A DNA stretch of 64,000 nt, taken from the NCBI RefSeq assembly GCF_022770205.1, contig NZ_JALEIK010000016.1, positions 58,228-122,227 of the forward strand, written 5' to 3'. The notes under the pieces are model-generated. The model worked only from the letters and a program-made list of their open reading frames with translations, ran no database searches and was not told where the DNA came from. A program made the translations under genes and the position numbers. Positions 50,444-59,386 of the stretch are shown here, piece by piece (position 1 is the stretch's first letter; the number at the start of each line of letters is the position of its first letter). The DNA is from Helicobacter sp. (lineage in GTDB: Bacteria; Campylobacterota; Campylobacteria; Campylobacterales; Helicobacteraceae).

Positions 50444-51775
50444 ATGGAATGGCTGATACATTGGAATGATGATTTGCCTGGCGTGTTGCTTTTTGGGATT
50501 TTTATTGGCTTAATCTGGGTGGTGTTTTATTTAATGGGGCAACATAGGCGATTAAGCAGAGAATTAAAGAATGCTAAAGAATTAGTAGAGGAGCTTCAAG
50601 GTCAAAGAGAAGCAGTTGAGATTTTAAGCAGAGAGCTTGCTAATCAGATTGAACAGGAAGTTGCACAGCGTTTAAAGAGTGATTATACCCATAATTATTT
50701 GTTTGAAAGCAGTCTTAATGCGATTGTGATTGCGCAATATGAGGATTTAAAAATCATTCAATATAATGGTCCTGCCTTTGCTCTTTTTGGGGTTGAGATG
50801 TTAAATTATAACGCTTTAGAATTATTTCAAGATGTGGAGTGTAAGCGTTTTGTTTTAGAAAAAATTGATCAATTAAAGCGTAGCAAGCAATGTCAAAATT
50901 TTCGGATACGCTTGCAAACTAGGGATATAACAATTCCTGTTATGGTGTCCATTAATTTTTTAGAATTTGCGCAAAAAACGACATTATATTTTACTTTTAT
51001 TGATATTTCTGATGTGGCAAAATTAGAAGAAGAATTGCAAAATAAGCATTTAATGCTTGCGCAAAAAACAAAAGATGAAGAAATGGGAAGAATGCTTGGT
51101 AATGTAGCGCATCAGTGGAAGCAGCCATTAAATGCACTTTATCTTGTGTGTCAGAATTTAAAAGAAATGCGTTCTTTGGGGGTGCTTGATGATGTGGAAT
51201 TTGAAAAATATTTGCAGATAATGACGGATCAAATTAAATTTATGTCAAACACAATTGAGGCATTTCGTTCATTTTATATTCCTTCTAAAGAAAAAGAAGA
51301 ATTTGAGATTTGCACAGCGATTCAAAATACTCTTGATTTATTTTATAGCATTTTAGATAATAATATTTTTATAAAATTTCCATTTTGTAAAGATGAAAAA
51401 TCTCTTAGAATCAATGCGATTAAAAGTGAATTTCAAAATATAATAATCATTTTAATGGATAATGCGATTGAAGCAATTGGGGATCGCTTAAAGAAAAAGG
51501 AAATTAAAAAAGGAAAAATTACAATCCGTTGCGCACTAGGGGAGAATATTGCAGGAATACCAATGTGTGTAGTTTATATTAAAGATAATGGAGGTGGGAT
51601 TCGTGCAGATATTGCAAGAAAAGTATTTGATAAATTTTTCACCACAAAGCAAAGTGGTACTGGTATTGGCTTATCTATGGTGCAAATGTTTTTGGATTCT
51701 ATGCAAGGTAGAATTTCATTTATTAATGAAAAAGATGGTGTAGAATTTAAAGTGGAACTACCATTAAGTCATTAG
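50444..51775 (+). CDS. Membrane-anchored PAS histidine kinase without adjacent regulator
   Basis: 443 residues: TM at about 14-31, coiled coil 35-80, PAS-like domain about 85-190 (LFESSLNAIVIAQYEDLKII), H-box LGNVAHQWKQPLNALYLV (phospho-acceptor His in the AHQW motif typical of Campylobacterota kinases), N-box IIILMDNAIEAI, G1 VYIKDNGGGIRADIA, F-box FDKFFTTKQSGTGIGLSM. No response regulator gene lies on either side, so it is an orphan in this window. It is divergent from glyS and 112 bases upstream of cmeA. Signal and partner unknown. Confidence 0.88.
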   Translation: MEWLIHWNDDLPGVLLFGIFIGLIWVVFYLMGQHRRLSRELKNAKELVEELQGQREAVEILSRELANQIEQEVAQRLKSDYTHNYLFESSLNAIVIAQYEDLKIIQYNGPAFALFGVEMLNYNALELFQDVECKRFVLEKIDQLKRSKQCQNFRIRLQTRDITIPVMVSINFLEFAQKTTLYFTFIDISDVAKLEEELQNKHLMLAQKTKDEEMGRMLGNVAHQWKQPLNALYLVCQNLKEMRSLGVLDDVEFEKYLQIMTDQIKFMSNTIEAFRSFYIPSKEKEEFEICTAIQNTLDLFYSILDNNIFIKFPFCKDEKSLRINAIKSEFQNIIIILMDNAIEAIGDRLKKKEIKKGKITIRCALGENIAGIPMCVVYIKDNGGGIRADIARKVFDKFFTTKQSGTGIGLSMVQMFLDSMQGRISFINEKDGVEFKVELPLSH

Positions 51776-51824
51776 TTTTAAGTATGGTTTTAAGCAAATA
51801 TTAGTTAGAATCCGAAATTTAATG

Positions 51825-51840
51825 TGTAATTTTAATTACA
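51825..51840. promoter_or_regulatory. CmeR-like 16-bp palindromic operator upstream of cmeA
   Basis: TGTAATT (51825-51831), TT, AATTACA (51834-51840): perfect inverted repeat. The half-sites TGTAAT and ATTACA and their spacing equal those I recall for the 16-bp CmeR operator of C. jejuni cmeABC. It ends 4 bases before the TATAAT box, so a bound repressor would cover the promoter. No tetR/cmeR gene is in the window. Confidence 0.7.
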
Positions 51841-51844
51841 ATTT

Positions 51845-51850
51845 TATAAT
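51845..51850 (+). promoter_or_regulatory. -10 box of cmeABC
   Basis: TATAAT lies 37 bases before the cmeA ATG at 51888 and next to the palindrome at 51825-51840. Confidence 0.6.
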
Positions 51851-51887
51851 AATCGTTTCAAAGATTGATTTTCAGATAAGGAAAAGA

Positions 51888-53012
51888 ATGAAAAAAACAA
51901 AAATAACATTTTCTAAAATGCTTTTGGGCTTAGTTTGCGGGGGATTGCTTTTTGTAGGCTGTTTTAAAGAAAATGAAAATACGCAAGCAACACAGCAACA
52001 AAATTTTGCAATTCCAGTTAACACTTATAGAGTTAAAACAGCAGACATTCCTGTGAGTTTTGAGTTTCCTGCAAAGCTTGAGAGCTTGCAGAGTGTGAAT
52101 GTTTATGCGCGTGTGGAAGGGATATTGCTAGAGCAGAATTTTGTGGAGGGAGGCTTTGTGAAAGAGGGAGATAAGCTTTTTAAGATTGATCCTTCTAAAT
52201 ATCAAGCTTCTTTGAATATTGCGCAAGCACAACTTCTTTCTGCGCAAGCAACTTTTGAAGCTGCAAGTCGTGATTGGAAGCGCGCACAAAGATTGTTTGA
52301 AGAAAATGCGTTAAGCCCTAGAGAATACGATTCTGCCCAATCTGCATATGAAAGTGCAAATGCAGCAGTTGCCAATGCAAAGGCTAGTTTAGACATTGCT
52401 AAGATTGATTTGGGTTATACTGATGTGAGGGCAACTGCAAGCGGAAAAATCGGTATGAAGCGTTATGATATTGGCGATTTAGTTGGCAAGGTAGGAGGGG
52501 ATAATGTGCTAGTAACTATTACGCAACTTGATCCCATTCACGCAGAGTTTTCCATTCCAAGTAGCGATTATTATTTTGTGCGCACACTTCATCAAGAAAA
52601 TGTAAGGGTGCATTATATTTTGCCAGATGGCAGTCAATACAATAAAGAGGGTAAAATTGATTTTATTGATAGCGTGCTTGATGTTAATACGGCAACAATT
52701 AAGGCGCGCGCATTGGTTGAAAATCCTGAGCATTTATTGATACCAGGAGAGTTTTCGCGCATTAGATTAGAAGGCTTTATCTTAGAGGATTCCATTATCA
52801 TTCCACAAAATGCTCTGATGCAAGATTCTAAAGGAAGCTATGTGTTCAAAATTGTAGAGGGTAAAGCGCAACCTACTTACATTACCATTGGACACATAAT
52901 AGGCAATAGCATTGTGGTTAAAAGCGGTTTGAGCGATGATGATGAGGTGATTACAAGCCAGCTTATTAAACTGCGTCTAGGCACACCAGTAGTACCAATG
53001 CAACAAAAATAA
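51888..53012 (+). CDS. cmeA: RND efflux periplasmic adaptor lipoprotein (CmeA-like)
   Basis: Membrane-fusion protein linking the RND pump to the outer-membrane channel. 374 residues; lipobox LLFVGC with Cys25. Biotinyl-lipoyl halves AKLESLQSVNVYARVEGIL and GYTDVRATASGKIGMKRYDIG flank an alpha-hairpin (about 105-185, rich in Ala/Glu/Ser). Beta-barrel and membrane-proximal domains follow. The frame extends to 51822, but ATG 51888 has AAGGA 5 bases upstream and gives the lipoprotein signal. It starts cmeABC, with 9 bases to cmeB. Confidence 0.92.
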   Translation: MKKTKITFSKMLLGLVCGGLLFVGCFKENENTQATQQQNFAIPVNTYRVKTADIPVSFEFPAKLESLQSVNVYARVEGILLEQNFVEGGFVKEGDKLFKIDPSKYQASLNIAQAQLLSAQATFEAASRDWKRAQRLFEENALSPREYDSAQSAYESANAAVANAKASLDIAKIDLGYTDVRATASGKIGMKRYDIGDLVGKVGGDNVLVTITQLDPIHAEFSIPSSDYYFVRTLHQENVRVHYILPDGSQYNKEGKIDFIDSVLDVNTATIKARALVENPEHLLIPGEFSRIRLEGFILEDSIIIPQNALMQDSKGSYVFKIVEGKAQPTYITIGHIIGNSIVVKSGLSDDDEVITSQLIKLRLGTPVVPMQQK

Positions 53013-53021
53013 GGAATCGCA

Positions 53022-56000
53022 ATGTTTTCAAAATTCTTTATTAATCGTCCTGTTTTGGCGATGGTAATGTCTATTATCATTGTTATTGCAGGTTCGTTGT
53101 CAATTTTTTCGCTTGCCATTGAAGAATATCCGCAAGTTACTCCGCCACAAGTTGTTGTGCAAGCAACTTATCCGGGTGCTAGTGCAGAAGTGATTTCAAG
53201 CGGTGTGGCAAGTGTTTTGGAGAATAGTATTAATGGTGTTGAAGGAATGTTGTATATGCAGTCTTCTGCAACTTCAAATGGTGTGCTATCCATTAATATT
53301 TATTTTACCAATGAAACCAATCCTGATCAAGCAACCATTGATGTTAATAATAGAGTGCAAGGAGTTTTAAGTCGCTTACCCCAAGAGGTGCAAAGAGCAG
53401 GTGTAACTGTTAATAAGCGTTCTTCTACAATTTTAGCCGTGTATTCTCTCTCTTCAAGCACACCAAGCCACGATGCGGTTTTTATTGCAAATTATGCAAC
53501 CATTAATATTTTAGATGCGTTAAAAAGGATTCCGGGAGTTGGTGATGCTGCTTTATTTAGCCGCTCAGAATATTCAATGCGTCTTTGGCTGATGCCAGAT
53601 AAGCTTGCTAAATACCATCTAACACCTGCTGAAGTGATTAAGGCAGTCCAAGAGCAAAACTCACAATTTGCAGTGGGTGCATTTGGACAAGAGCCTATTA
53701 GAAAGGATTTAGATTTCACTTATTCTGTAACAACGCAGGGACGCTTTAGCAGTGTTGAAGAGTTTGGAGGGATTTTAATCCGCACAAATGCTGATGGTTC
53801 TTCTTTGTATTTAAAGGATGTGGCGAGAATTGAATTGGGCGCAGAAGATTATAGTGTTAATGCCTTTTATAATGGCAAGCCAGCTGTTGCTTTTGGAGTG
53901 TTTTTACAACCCGGAGCAAATGCGCTTAATGTGGCAGAGAGCGTGAGTGCAACGCTAGAGGAATTGTCTAAAAATTTTCCTGATGGTTTAGAATATGCGA
54001 TTCCTTATGACACAACAGAGTTTGTGGATGTTTCCATTAAAGAAGTGGTTAAAACCTTCATTGAAGCAATTGTTTTAGTTGTGATTGTGATTTACTTCTT
54101 TTTACAAAATTTTAGGGCTACAATTATTCCGGTTTTAGCTGTGCCTGTGTCAATCATTGGTGCATTTGCAGGGATGTATCTTTTAGGCTTTTCTATTAAT
54201 CTTTTAACGCTTTTTGGGCTGATTTTAGCCATTGGAATTGTTGTTGATGATGCGATTATTGTGATTGAAAATGTGGAGCGGTTAATCCACAAAGAAAAAC
54301 TTTCTGTAAAAGAAGCGACAACAAAGGCGATGGAAGAGATTGCAGGTCCTGTAATTGCGATTGTTTTAGTGCTTTCAGCTGTGTTTATTCCTGTGGCATT
54401 TATTGGAGGATTTGCCGGAGAGATTTACAAGCAGTTTGCCATTACTATTGTGATTTCTGTTATTATTTCTGGATTTGTAGCATTAACGCTCACCCCCGCC
54501 CTTTGTGTGTCCTTGCTTAAAACAAAAACGCCTGAGCCTTTTTGGATTGTGAAAAAGTTTAATCTTTTTTTTGATTGGCTGACGCATCAATTTACACAGA
54601 AGGTTGCACACGCAATTCGGCGTGGAACATTATATGTGGTTTTGTTTGTGGGGCTTATTGGAATCACTTATGGATTATTTACGCGTGTGCCAAGTGGGCT
54701 TGTGCCTTCTGAAGACAAGGGGGTATTGCTAATTTCTATGAAGCTTCCTCCTGCAACAGCATTGAGTAAAACAACAGATGTTGCTGCTTTTATGGAGCAA
54801 GTTGTTAGGCATCATCCAGATACTGAGGCGATTATGGCGCTTGCAGGATACGATTTGCTCTCAGGGGCTGTTAGAACATTTGGTGGGGCAGCCTTTGTGA
54901 AGTTAAAGGATTGGGATTTACGCAAAGAGGATTCCCAACACTCACAAGCAATTGCCAATGCGCTAACTGGACAATTAATGCAAAATCCTAATGCAATTAT
55001 TTTTGCGCTTAATCCACCACCTATTGTAGGGCTTAGTTTAACAGACGGCTTTGAGATGTATGTGCAAGATAGAACAGGTGGTTTTATTGAAAACTTACAA
55101 AAATACACGCAAGAAATTTTGCAAAAAGCAGCACAAAGGCAAGAGCTAAGAGGTGTAAGAACAACGCTAAGTGCTGATGTGCCACAATACAATGTGCAAC
55201 TTGATAGACAAAAAGCTAAATCTTTAGGGGTTAATATTAATGATGTTTTTGCAACCTTACAAGCAACTTTTGGTTCTTATTATGTAAATGATTTTAATCT
55301 TTTTGGTAGAACTTATAAGGTTAATATTCAATCCGATGGTGCTTTTAGAGAGAGTCCAGAGGATTTACGCAATGTTTATGTGCGTTCAAATAGTGGAGAG
55401 TTAGTGCCAATTAGTGCATTGGTAACTTTTAAAAGAATCGTTGCTCCAGATATTTTAGAGCGTTTTAATCTCTTCCCAGCAGCAAAGTTAATAGGAGATG
55501 CAGCGGCAGGTTATTCTTCAGGAGATGCGCTAAGGGCTATTGAAGAGGTAGCAGAGGAGGTTTTACCAGAAGGCTATACGATTGCTTGGTCGGGAACTTC
55601 TTACCAAGAAAAAGCAAGCAGTAATACAGGTGCACTTGCTTTTATTTTTGGTTTAGTGTTTGTATTTTTGATTTTAGCAGCGCAATATGAGCGGTGGCTT
55701 ATGCCTATGGCGGTTTTAACAGCAGTGCCTTTTGCGGTTTTTGGTGCGATTTTGGCAACTTGGCTTAGGGGGCTAAACGCAGACATTTATTTTAACATTG
55801 GACTTGTGATGCTCATTGCTCTTTCTGCAAAAAATGCGATTTTAATCATTGAATTTGCAATGCAAGCAAGGGAAGTGGAGGGTAAAAGCATTTATGATTC
55901 CGCTATTGAAGCAGCAAGGCTTAGATTCCGTCCTATTGTAATGACTTCTTTAGCCTTTACTATTGGCGTTTTACCGCTTGCTCTTAGCACAGGGGCAGGG

Positions 56001-56150
56001 GCGGCAAGTAGGCACGCAATAGGCACAGGGGTGATTGGTGGAATGCTTGCTGCAACTTTTATTGCAATATTTTTTATCCCATTGTTTTACACTTACTTTG
56101 CGCGTTTTAGTGAGTTTATTGCAAATTTAAGGAGCAAAAATGAGTCCTAA
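53022..56150 (+). CDS. cmeB: RND multidrug efflux pump, HAE-1 family (CmeB-like)
   Basis: Proton-driven inner-membrane pump, 1042 residues, 12 TM helices. N-terminus MFSKFFINRPVLAMVMSI, ATYPGASAEVISSGVASVLE, TM4 motif GLILAIGIVVDDAIIVIENV with the proton-relay Asp pair (about residues 405-407), and TM10-11 LVMLIALSAKNAILIIEFAM with the Lys. The large periplasmic porter domains are complete. Close in layout to CmeB/AcrB/MexB; expected substrates are bile salts and antibiotics. Overlaps cmeC by 11 bases. Confidence 0.95.
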   Translation: MFSKFFINRPVLAMVMSIIIVIAGSLSIFSLAIEEYPQVTPPQVVVQATYPGASAEVISSGVASVLENSINGVEGMLYMQSSATSNGVLSINIYFTNETNPDQATIDVNNRVQGVLSRLPQEVQRAGVTVNKRSSTILAVYSLSSSTPSHDAVFIANYATINILDALKRIPGVGDAALFSRSEYSMRLWLMPDKLAKYHLTPAEVIKAVQEQNSQFAVGAFGQEPIRKDLDFTYSVTTQGRFSSVEEFGGILIRTNADGSSLYLKDVARIELGAEDYSVNAFYNGKPAVAFGVFLQPGANALNVAESVSATLEELSKNFPDGLEYAIPYDTTEFVDVSIKEVVKTFIEAIVLVVIVIYFFLQNFRATIIPVLAVPVSIIGAFAGMYLLGFSINLLTLFGLILAIGIVVDDAIIVIENVERLIHKEKLSVKEATTKAMEEIAGPVIAIVLVLSAVFIPVAFIGGFAGEIYKQFAITIVISVIISGFVALTLTPALCVSLLKTKTPEPFWIVKKFNLFFDWLTHQFTQKVAHAIRRGTLYVVLFVGLIGITYGLFTRVPSGLVPSEDKGVLLISMKLPPATALSKTTDVAAFMEQVVRHHPDTEAIMALAGYDLLSGAVRTFGGAAFVKLKDWDLRKEDSQHSQAIANALTGQLMQNPNAIIFALNPPPIVGLSLTDGFEMYVQDRTGGFIENLQKYTQEILQKAAQRQELRGVRTTLSADVPQYNVQLDRQKAKSLGVNINDVFATLQATFGSYYVNDFNLFGRTYKVNIQSDGAFRESPEDLRNVYVRSNSGELVPISALVTFKRIVAPDILERFNLFPAAKLIGDAAAGYSSGDALRAIEEVAEEVLPEGYTIAWSGTSYQEKASSNTGALAFIFGLVFVFLILAAQYERWLMPMAVLTAVPFAVFGAILATWLRGLNADIYFNIGLVMLIALSAKNAILIIEFAMQAREVEGKSIYDSAIEAARLRFRPIVMTSLAFTIGVLPLALSTGAGAASRHAIGTGVIGGMLAATFIAIFFIPLFYTYFARFSEFIANLRSKNES

Positions 56151-57543
56151 AATTTTCTGCTTAAGTTTTCTTATAATTTTAGCCTTAGGTGGTTGTTCTT
56201 TATCGCCTAAGTATTCTGTGCCTATGACAAATCTTTTAGATTCTAAGGAAGCATTAGAGAGTGCGCAAGAAATGGACATTAAAGAGAGATGGTGGGAGGA
56301 TTTTGGCGATGTGCAGTTAAATGCTTTTGTTCAAGAAGCTTTGGGAAATAACTATGATTTGTTAGTGGCAATGGAGCGCATAGAGCAAGCACAAGCGCAA
56401 TGGGGCTATGCAAGAAGCGATCGTTATCCTAGTTTAAGAGTGCAAGGTGAAGCAACACGGAATCGTAAAAATTTAAACCAAAGGGAAAATTACAATAATT
56501 TTTCTCTAGGTGCTGTGTTAAGCTTTGAACTTGATTTGTGGGGAAGGGTTAGAGATGCAGATAGAAGTGCATTAGCAAAACTTTTAGCAGTGAAGGCAAG
56601 CGGAGATATTGTGCGCTTGAGTTTGATTGCAAATGTGATGCAGGGTTATTTTGGAGTTTTAGCACTTAACAATCAAGTGCAAATCTCTCAAAATACTCTA
56701 AAAAGCCGTGAAGAAAACTATCAATATCGCAAAAAAGAATTTGAAGCAGGTAAGATTTCAGAACTAGATATGCAACAAGCAAAATCTCAAGTGGAAAGTG
56801 TGAGGGCGCAATTACAGAATCTTTTAAGGGAGCAAAATTCTGCACAAAGTGCGTTTTTAATCCTTTTAGGACGCGATGGCAAGGGAGTATTTGAAAATGC
56901 GATTCCAACTCTACCACAAACTTTGGTTAATGCACCAAGCATACAGGCAGGCTTGCCATCAAGCATTTTGCAAAAACGCCCAGATATTGAAGCAGCAGAG
57001 CAGAATCTAAAGGCAGCAAACTTTTCTATTGGTGTTGCGCGGAGTGCATATTTTCCGACCATTTCTTTAACGGGGCTTTTGGGCTATGCAAGTCCGCAGT
57101 TGGATGCATTAATTAAAAGCTCAAATTCTACTTGGAATTTTGGAGGAAACTTTATAGGAAATATTTTAGATTTTGGTAGGACAAGTGCTAATGTAGATTT
57201 AGCAAAGTCGCAATATAGAGAAATGCTTTTAACTTATGGGCAGACTTTGCGTGTGGCATTTGGCGAAGTTAGGGAGAGTTTATTTAATGCGCAAATCACA
57301 AATGAGCGTTTAAAGAGTCTTAATGAACAAGTTAGTGCATTAAGGCGCACATTAGAGCTTGCAAATTTACGCTATGCAGAAGGCTATACAAATTATCTTG
57401 AAGTGTTAAATACACAAAGTGCATTGTTTGCAGCAGAGTTGCAACAAGAAGCGGCAAAGTTAGAATCCCTAAGTGCAGCCATTAGTGTTTATAAGGCTTT
57501 TGGCGGGGGCTGGGATAAAAAGAAGTTTGAATCTGGGCTTTAG
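56140..57543 (+). CDS. cmeC: Outer-membrane efflux lipoprotein, TolC/OprM family (CmeC-like)
   Basis: 467 residues; lipobox LALGGC with Cys19. NodT-type features: KERWWEDFGDVQLNAFVQEAL, the paired TolC repeats (residues about 60-240 and 270-455), PSSILQKRPDIEAAEQNLKA, YFPTISLTGLLGYASPQ and GYTNYLEVLNTQSALFAAEL. Forms the trimeric outer-membrane exit duct of the CmeABC pump. It overlaps the end of cmeB. Confidence 0.94.
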   Translation: MSPKIFCLSFLIILALGGCSLSPKYSVPMTNLLDSKEALESAQEMDIKERWWEDFGDVQLNAFVQEALGNNYDLLVAMERIEQAQAQWGYARSDRYPSLRVQGEATRNRKNLNQRENYNNFSLGAVLSFELDLWGRVRDADRSALAKLLAVKASGDIVRLSLIANVMQGYFGVLALNNQVQISQNTLKSREENYQYRKKEFEAGKISELDMQQAKSQVESVRAQLQNLLREQNSAQSAFLILLGRDGKGVFENAIPTLPQTLVNAPSIQAGLPSSILQKRPDIEAAEQNLKAANFSIGVARSAYFPTISLTGLLGYASPQLDALIKSSNSTWNFGGNFIGNILDFGRTSANVDLAKSQYREMLLTYGQTLRVAFGEVRESLFNAQITNERLKSLNEQVSALRRTLELANLRYAEGYTNYLEVLNTQSALFAAELQQEAAKLESLSAAISVYKAFGGGWDKKKFESGL

Positions 57544-57563
57544 ACATATGGTAAGGACTTAAA

Positions 57564-58151
57564 GTGCTAAGATTAAAAATTTTGTTATTAATTGGAATTT
57601 TAAGCACACAAAGTTTTGGGTTTAGTATCCCACCTGTTAGTGTGCAAGTTTTAATGCAGCATATTTTTTCCCCCACGCTTTTTAGTGTGTATAGCAAGGA
57701 TTATGGAATCTTATATTGTCAGCTTTATGGTGTGGCAGGAGTTAGTAAGAGTTTTCAATGGGAAGGATGTGAGATTGCGCCACAGACACTTAGAGAAATG
57801 CGTCATTTTGCAATGCAGTATGCGCAAAATAAGATTAAGTTAGAGCAGCAGTTTCGCTTAGGCTATAAGAATGGCTGGTGTTTTTTGCAAAAAGGCGGGA
57901 ATCTTTTGAATGCAGAAGTGGTGCGTGATGGCTATGCTGTGGTGCAGTATTTTGATTTAAGTGAGGAGAAAACATTAAAGGATTTAGAAAAGTTGGAATC
58001 TATTGCAAAAAGTCAGAAAAATGGACTTTGGAAAGAGTGGGAAAAGGAAATGGAGTGTTTAAAGACAGCATTAAATGAGATTGCAGAAGTTGCGCATAAA
58101 GAGGGTTTAGAGAAGAGTTTGGAATTGCGAATGGGTGGAGAGATGGAATGA
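57564..58151 (+). CDS. Exported SNase-like protein lacking the nuclease catalytic residues
   Basis: 195 residues from GTG 57564 with AAGGA about 7 bases upstream. Signal peptide at 1-20. The rest resembles the staphylococcal-nuclease fold: LYCQLYGVAGV (about 50-60), LREMRHFAMQYAQNKIKLEQ, LLNAEVVRDGYAVVQYF (114-130) and IAKSQKNGLWKEWE. The residues matching the catalytic Arg, the Glu of the DTPE loop and the second Arg (YGR, here YKNG at 101-104) are all changed, so it is probably not a nuclease. A charged C-terminal helix follows. Located 20 bases after cmeC. Confidence 0.72.
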   Translation: MLRLKILLLIGILSTQSFGFSIPPVSVQVLMQHIFSPTLFSVYSKDYGILYCQLYGVAGVSKSFQWEGCEIAPQTLREMRHFAMQYAQNKIKLEQQFRLGYKNGWCFLQKGGNLLNAEVVRDGYAVVQYFDLSEEKTLKDLEKLESIAKSQKNGLWKEWEKEMECLKTALNEIAEVAHKEGLEKSLELRMGGEME

Positions 58152-58231
58152 AAGGGAGTGATGTGTTAAGTAAGAAAGTTTGGAGGATTCATAAAAAAGC
58201 AATGTTAAAAATAGAGAACTTTGGATATTAA
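58148..58231 (+). CDS. 27-residue basic ORF coupled to the SNase-like gene and abutting pseI
   Basis: ATG at 58148 overlaps the upstream stop as ATGA, and its TAA is immediately followed by the pseI ATG (TAAATG). The peptide is basic (core SKKVWRIHKKAMLKIENFG) with no signal or TM. A GGAGAG run precedes it. It could be a leader or coupling ORF that carries ribosomes to pseI, or chance. No homologue recognised. Confidence 0.35.
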   Translation: MKGSDVLSKKVWRIHKKAMLKIENFGY

Positions 58232-59248
58232 ATGCAAAAGAATAAAATTTTCTTAGTTGCTGAGCTTTCTGCAAATCATAATCAAGATAAAAATTTAGCC
58301 TTTAAAACAATAAAAGCTGCTAAGGATTCAGGTGCTGATGCGATAAAGCTACAAACTTACACGCCAGATTGTTTAACGCTAGATTGTGATTTAGAGGATT
58401 TTAAAATTAAAGGCACGCTGTGGGAGGGTAAGAATTTTTATGCGCTTTATAAAGAGGCGATGACGCCTTGGGAGTGGCATAAAGAATTGTTTGATTATGC
58501 AAAAGAACTTGGGCTTATGTGCTTTTCAAGCCCTTTTAGTAAAGAGGCGGTGGATTTTTTAGAAACCTTAGGGAATCCTATTTATAAAGTTGCCTCTTTT
58601 GAAATTGTAGATTTAGAGCTAATAAAGTATATGGCGCGCTTAGGCAAACCTATGATTTTATCAAAAGGGATTGCGACAAAAGAGGAGATAGAAGAAGCGA
58701 TTAAGGCTTGCAAGGAGGTTGGGAATGATTCCATTACGCTTTTGCAATGCACAAGCTCTTATCCAGCTCCCTTAAATAGTGCAAATTTATCGTTGATTCC
58801 ACGACTTCAAAAAGACTTTAGTGTTGCCATTGGCTTATCTGACCATACGCTAGGTATTACAGCCCCTATTGTTGCAGCATCACTTGGAGCAAGAGTGATT
58901 GAAAAGCATTTTATTTTAAAACGCTCTTTTGGGGGTGTAGATAGTGCATTCAGTTTAGAGCCTAAAGAGTTTGCGCAAATGGCACAGGCAGTTAGGGAAA
59001 CAGAGGAGTTGCTTGGGGATTCTACTTATGCGCTCAGTGAAAAGTCAAAAGAGGGGCGTGTTTTTATGCGTTCTTTGTATGTTACAAAAACCATTAAAAA
59101 AGGTGAAGTCATACAAGAAAATGCAATAAAATCTGTGCGTCCGGGATATGGAATCGCACCAAAATATTTAAAAGATGTGTTAGGAAAGTGTGCTAGCAAA
59201 GATTTAGAGTTTGGTAAAGCATTGCAATTTGGCGATTGGATGGAATAA
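58232..59248 (+). CDS. pseI: Pseudaminic acid synthase
   Basis: Condenses 6-deoxy-AltdiNAc with phosphoenolpyruvate to make pseudaminic acid for flagellin glycosylation. 338 residues: FLVAELSANHNQDKNLAFKT at the start, KLQTYTPDCLTLD, FSSPFSKEAVDFLE, and ASLGARVIEKHFILKRSFGG in the barrel, then a C-terminal SAF antifreeze-like domain (about 280-338, VRPGYGIAPKYLKDVLG). The AltdiNAc/PseI subtype is favoured over NeuB by LTLDCD and HFILKRSFGGVDSAFSLEP. The other pse genes are not nearby; only the maf fragment at the left edge is related. Confidence 0.92.
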   Translation: MQKNKIFLVAELSANHNQDKNLAFKTIKAAKDSGADAIKLQTYTPDCLTLDCDLEDFKIKGTLWEGKNFYALYKEAMTPWEWHKELFDYAKELGLMCFSSPFSKEAVDFLETLGNPIYKVASFEIVDLELIKYMARLGKPMILSKGIATKEEIEEAIKACKEVGNDSITLLQCTSSYPAPLNSANLSLIPRLQKDFSVAIGLSDHTLGITAPIVAASLGARVIEKHFILKRSFGGVDSAFSLEPKEFAQMAQAVRETEELLGDSTYALSEKSKEGRVFMRSLYVTKTIKKGEVIQENAIKSVRPGYGIAPKYLKDVLGKCASKDLEFGKALQFGDWME

Positions 59249-59281
59249 TTGGGTTATTAAGATTTGATTGCTTTTAAAAGA

Positions 59282-59287
59282 TATAAT
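59282..59287 (+). promoter_or_regulatory. Possible -10 box of the chemoreceptor gene
   Basis: TATAAT lies 99 bases before the mcp ATG in a 138-base AT-rich gap; a long leader or a nearer, less obvious promoter is possible. AGAAAGGA at 59372-59379 is the ribosome site. Confidence 0.35.
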
Positions 59288-59386
59288 TAATATTAGTTTA
59301 AAGTTTTTAAAATTTAATATTGAATTAATATAAAAATTTATAGAATAATTTTAAGTAAATTTAGATTTTTTAGAAAGGAAAAAAGT

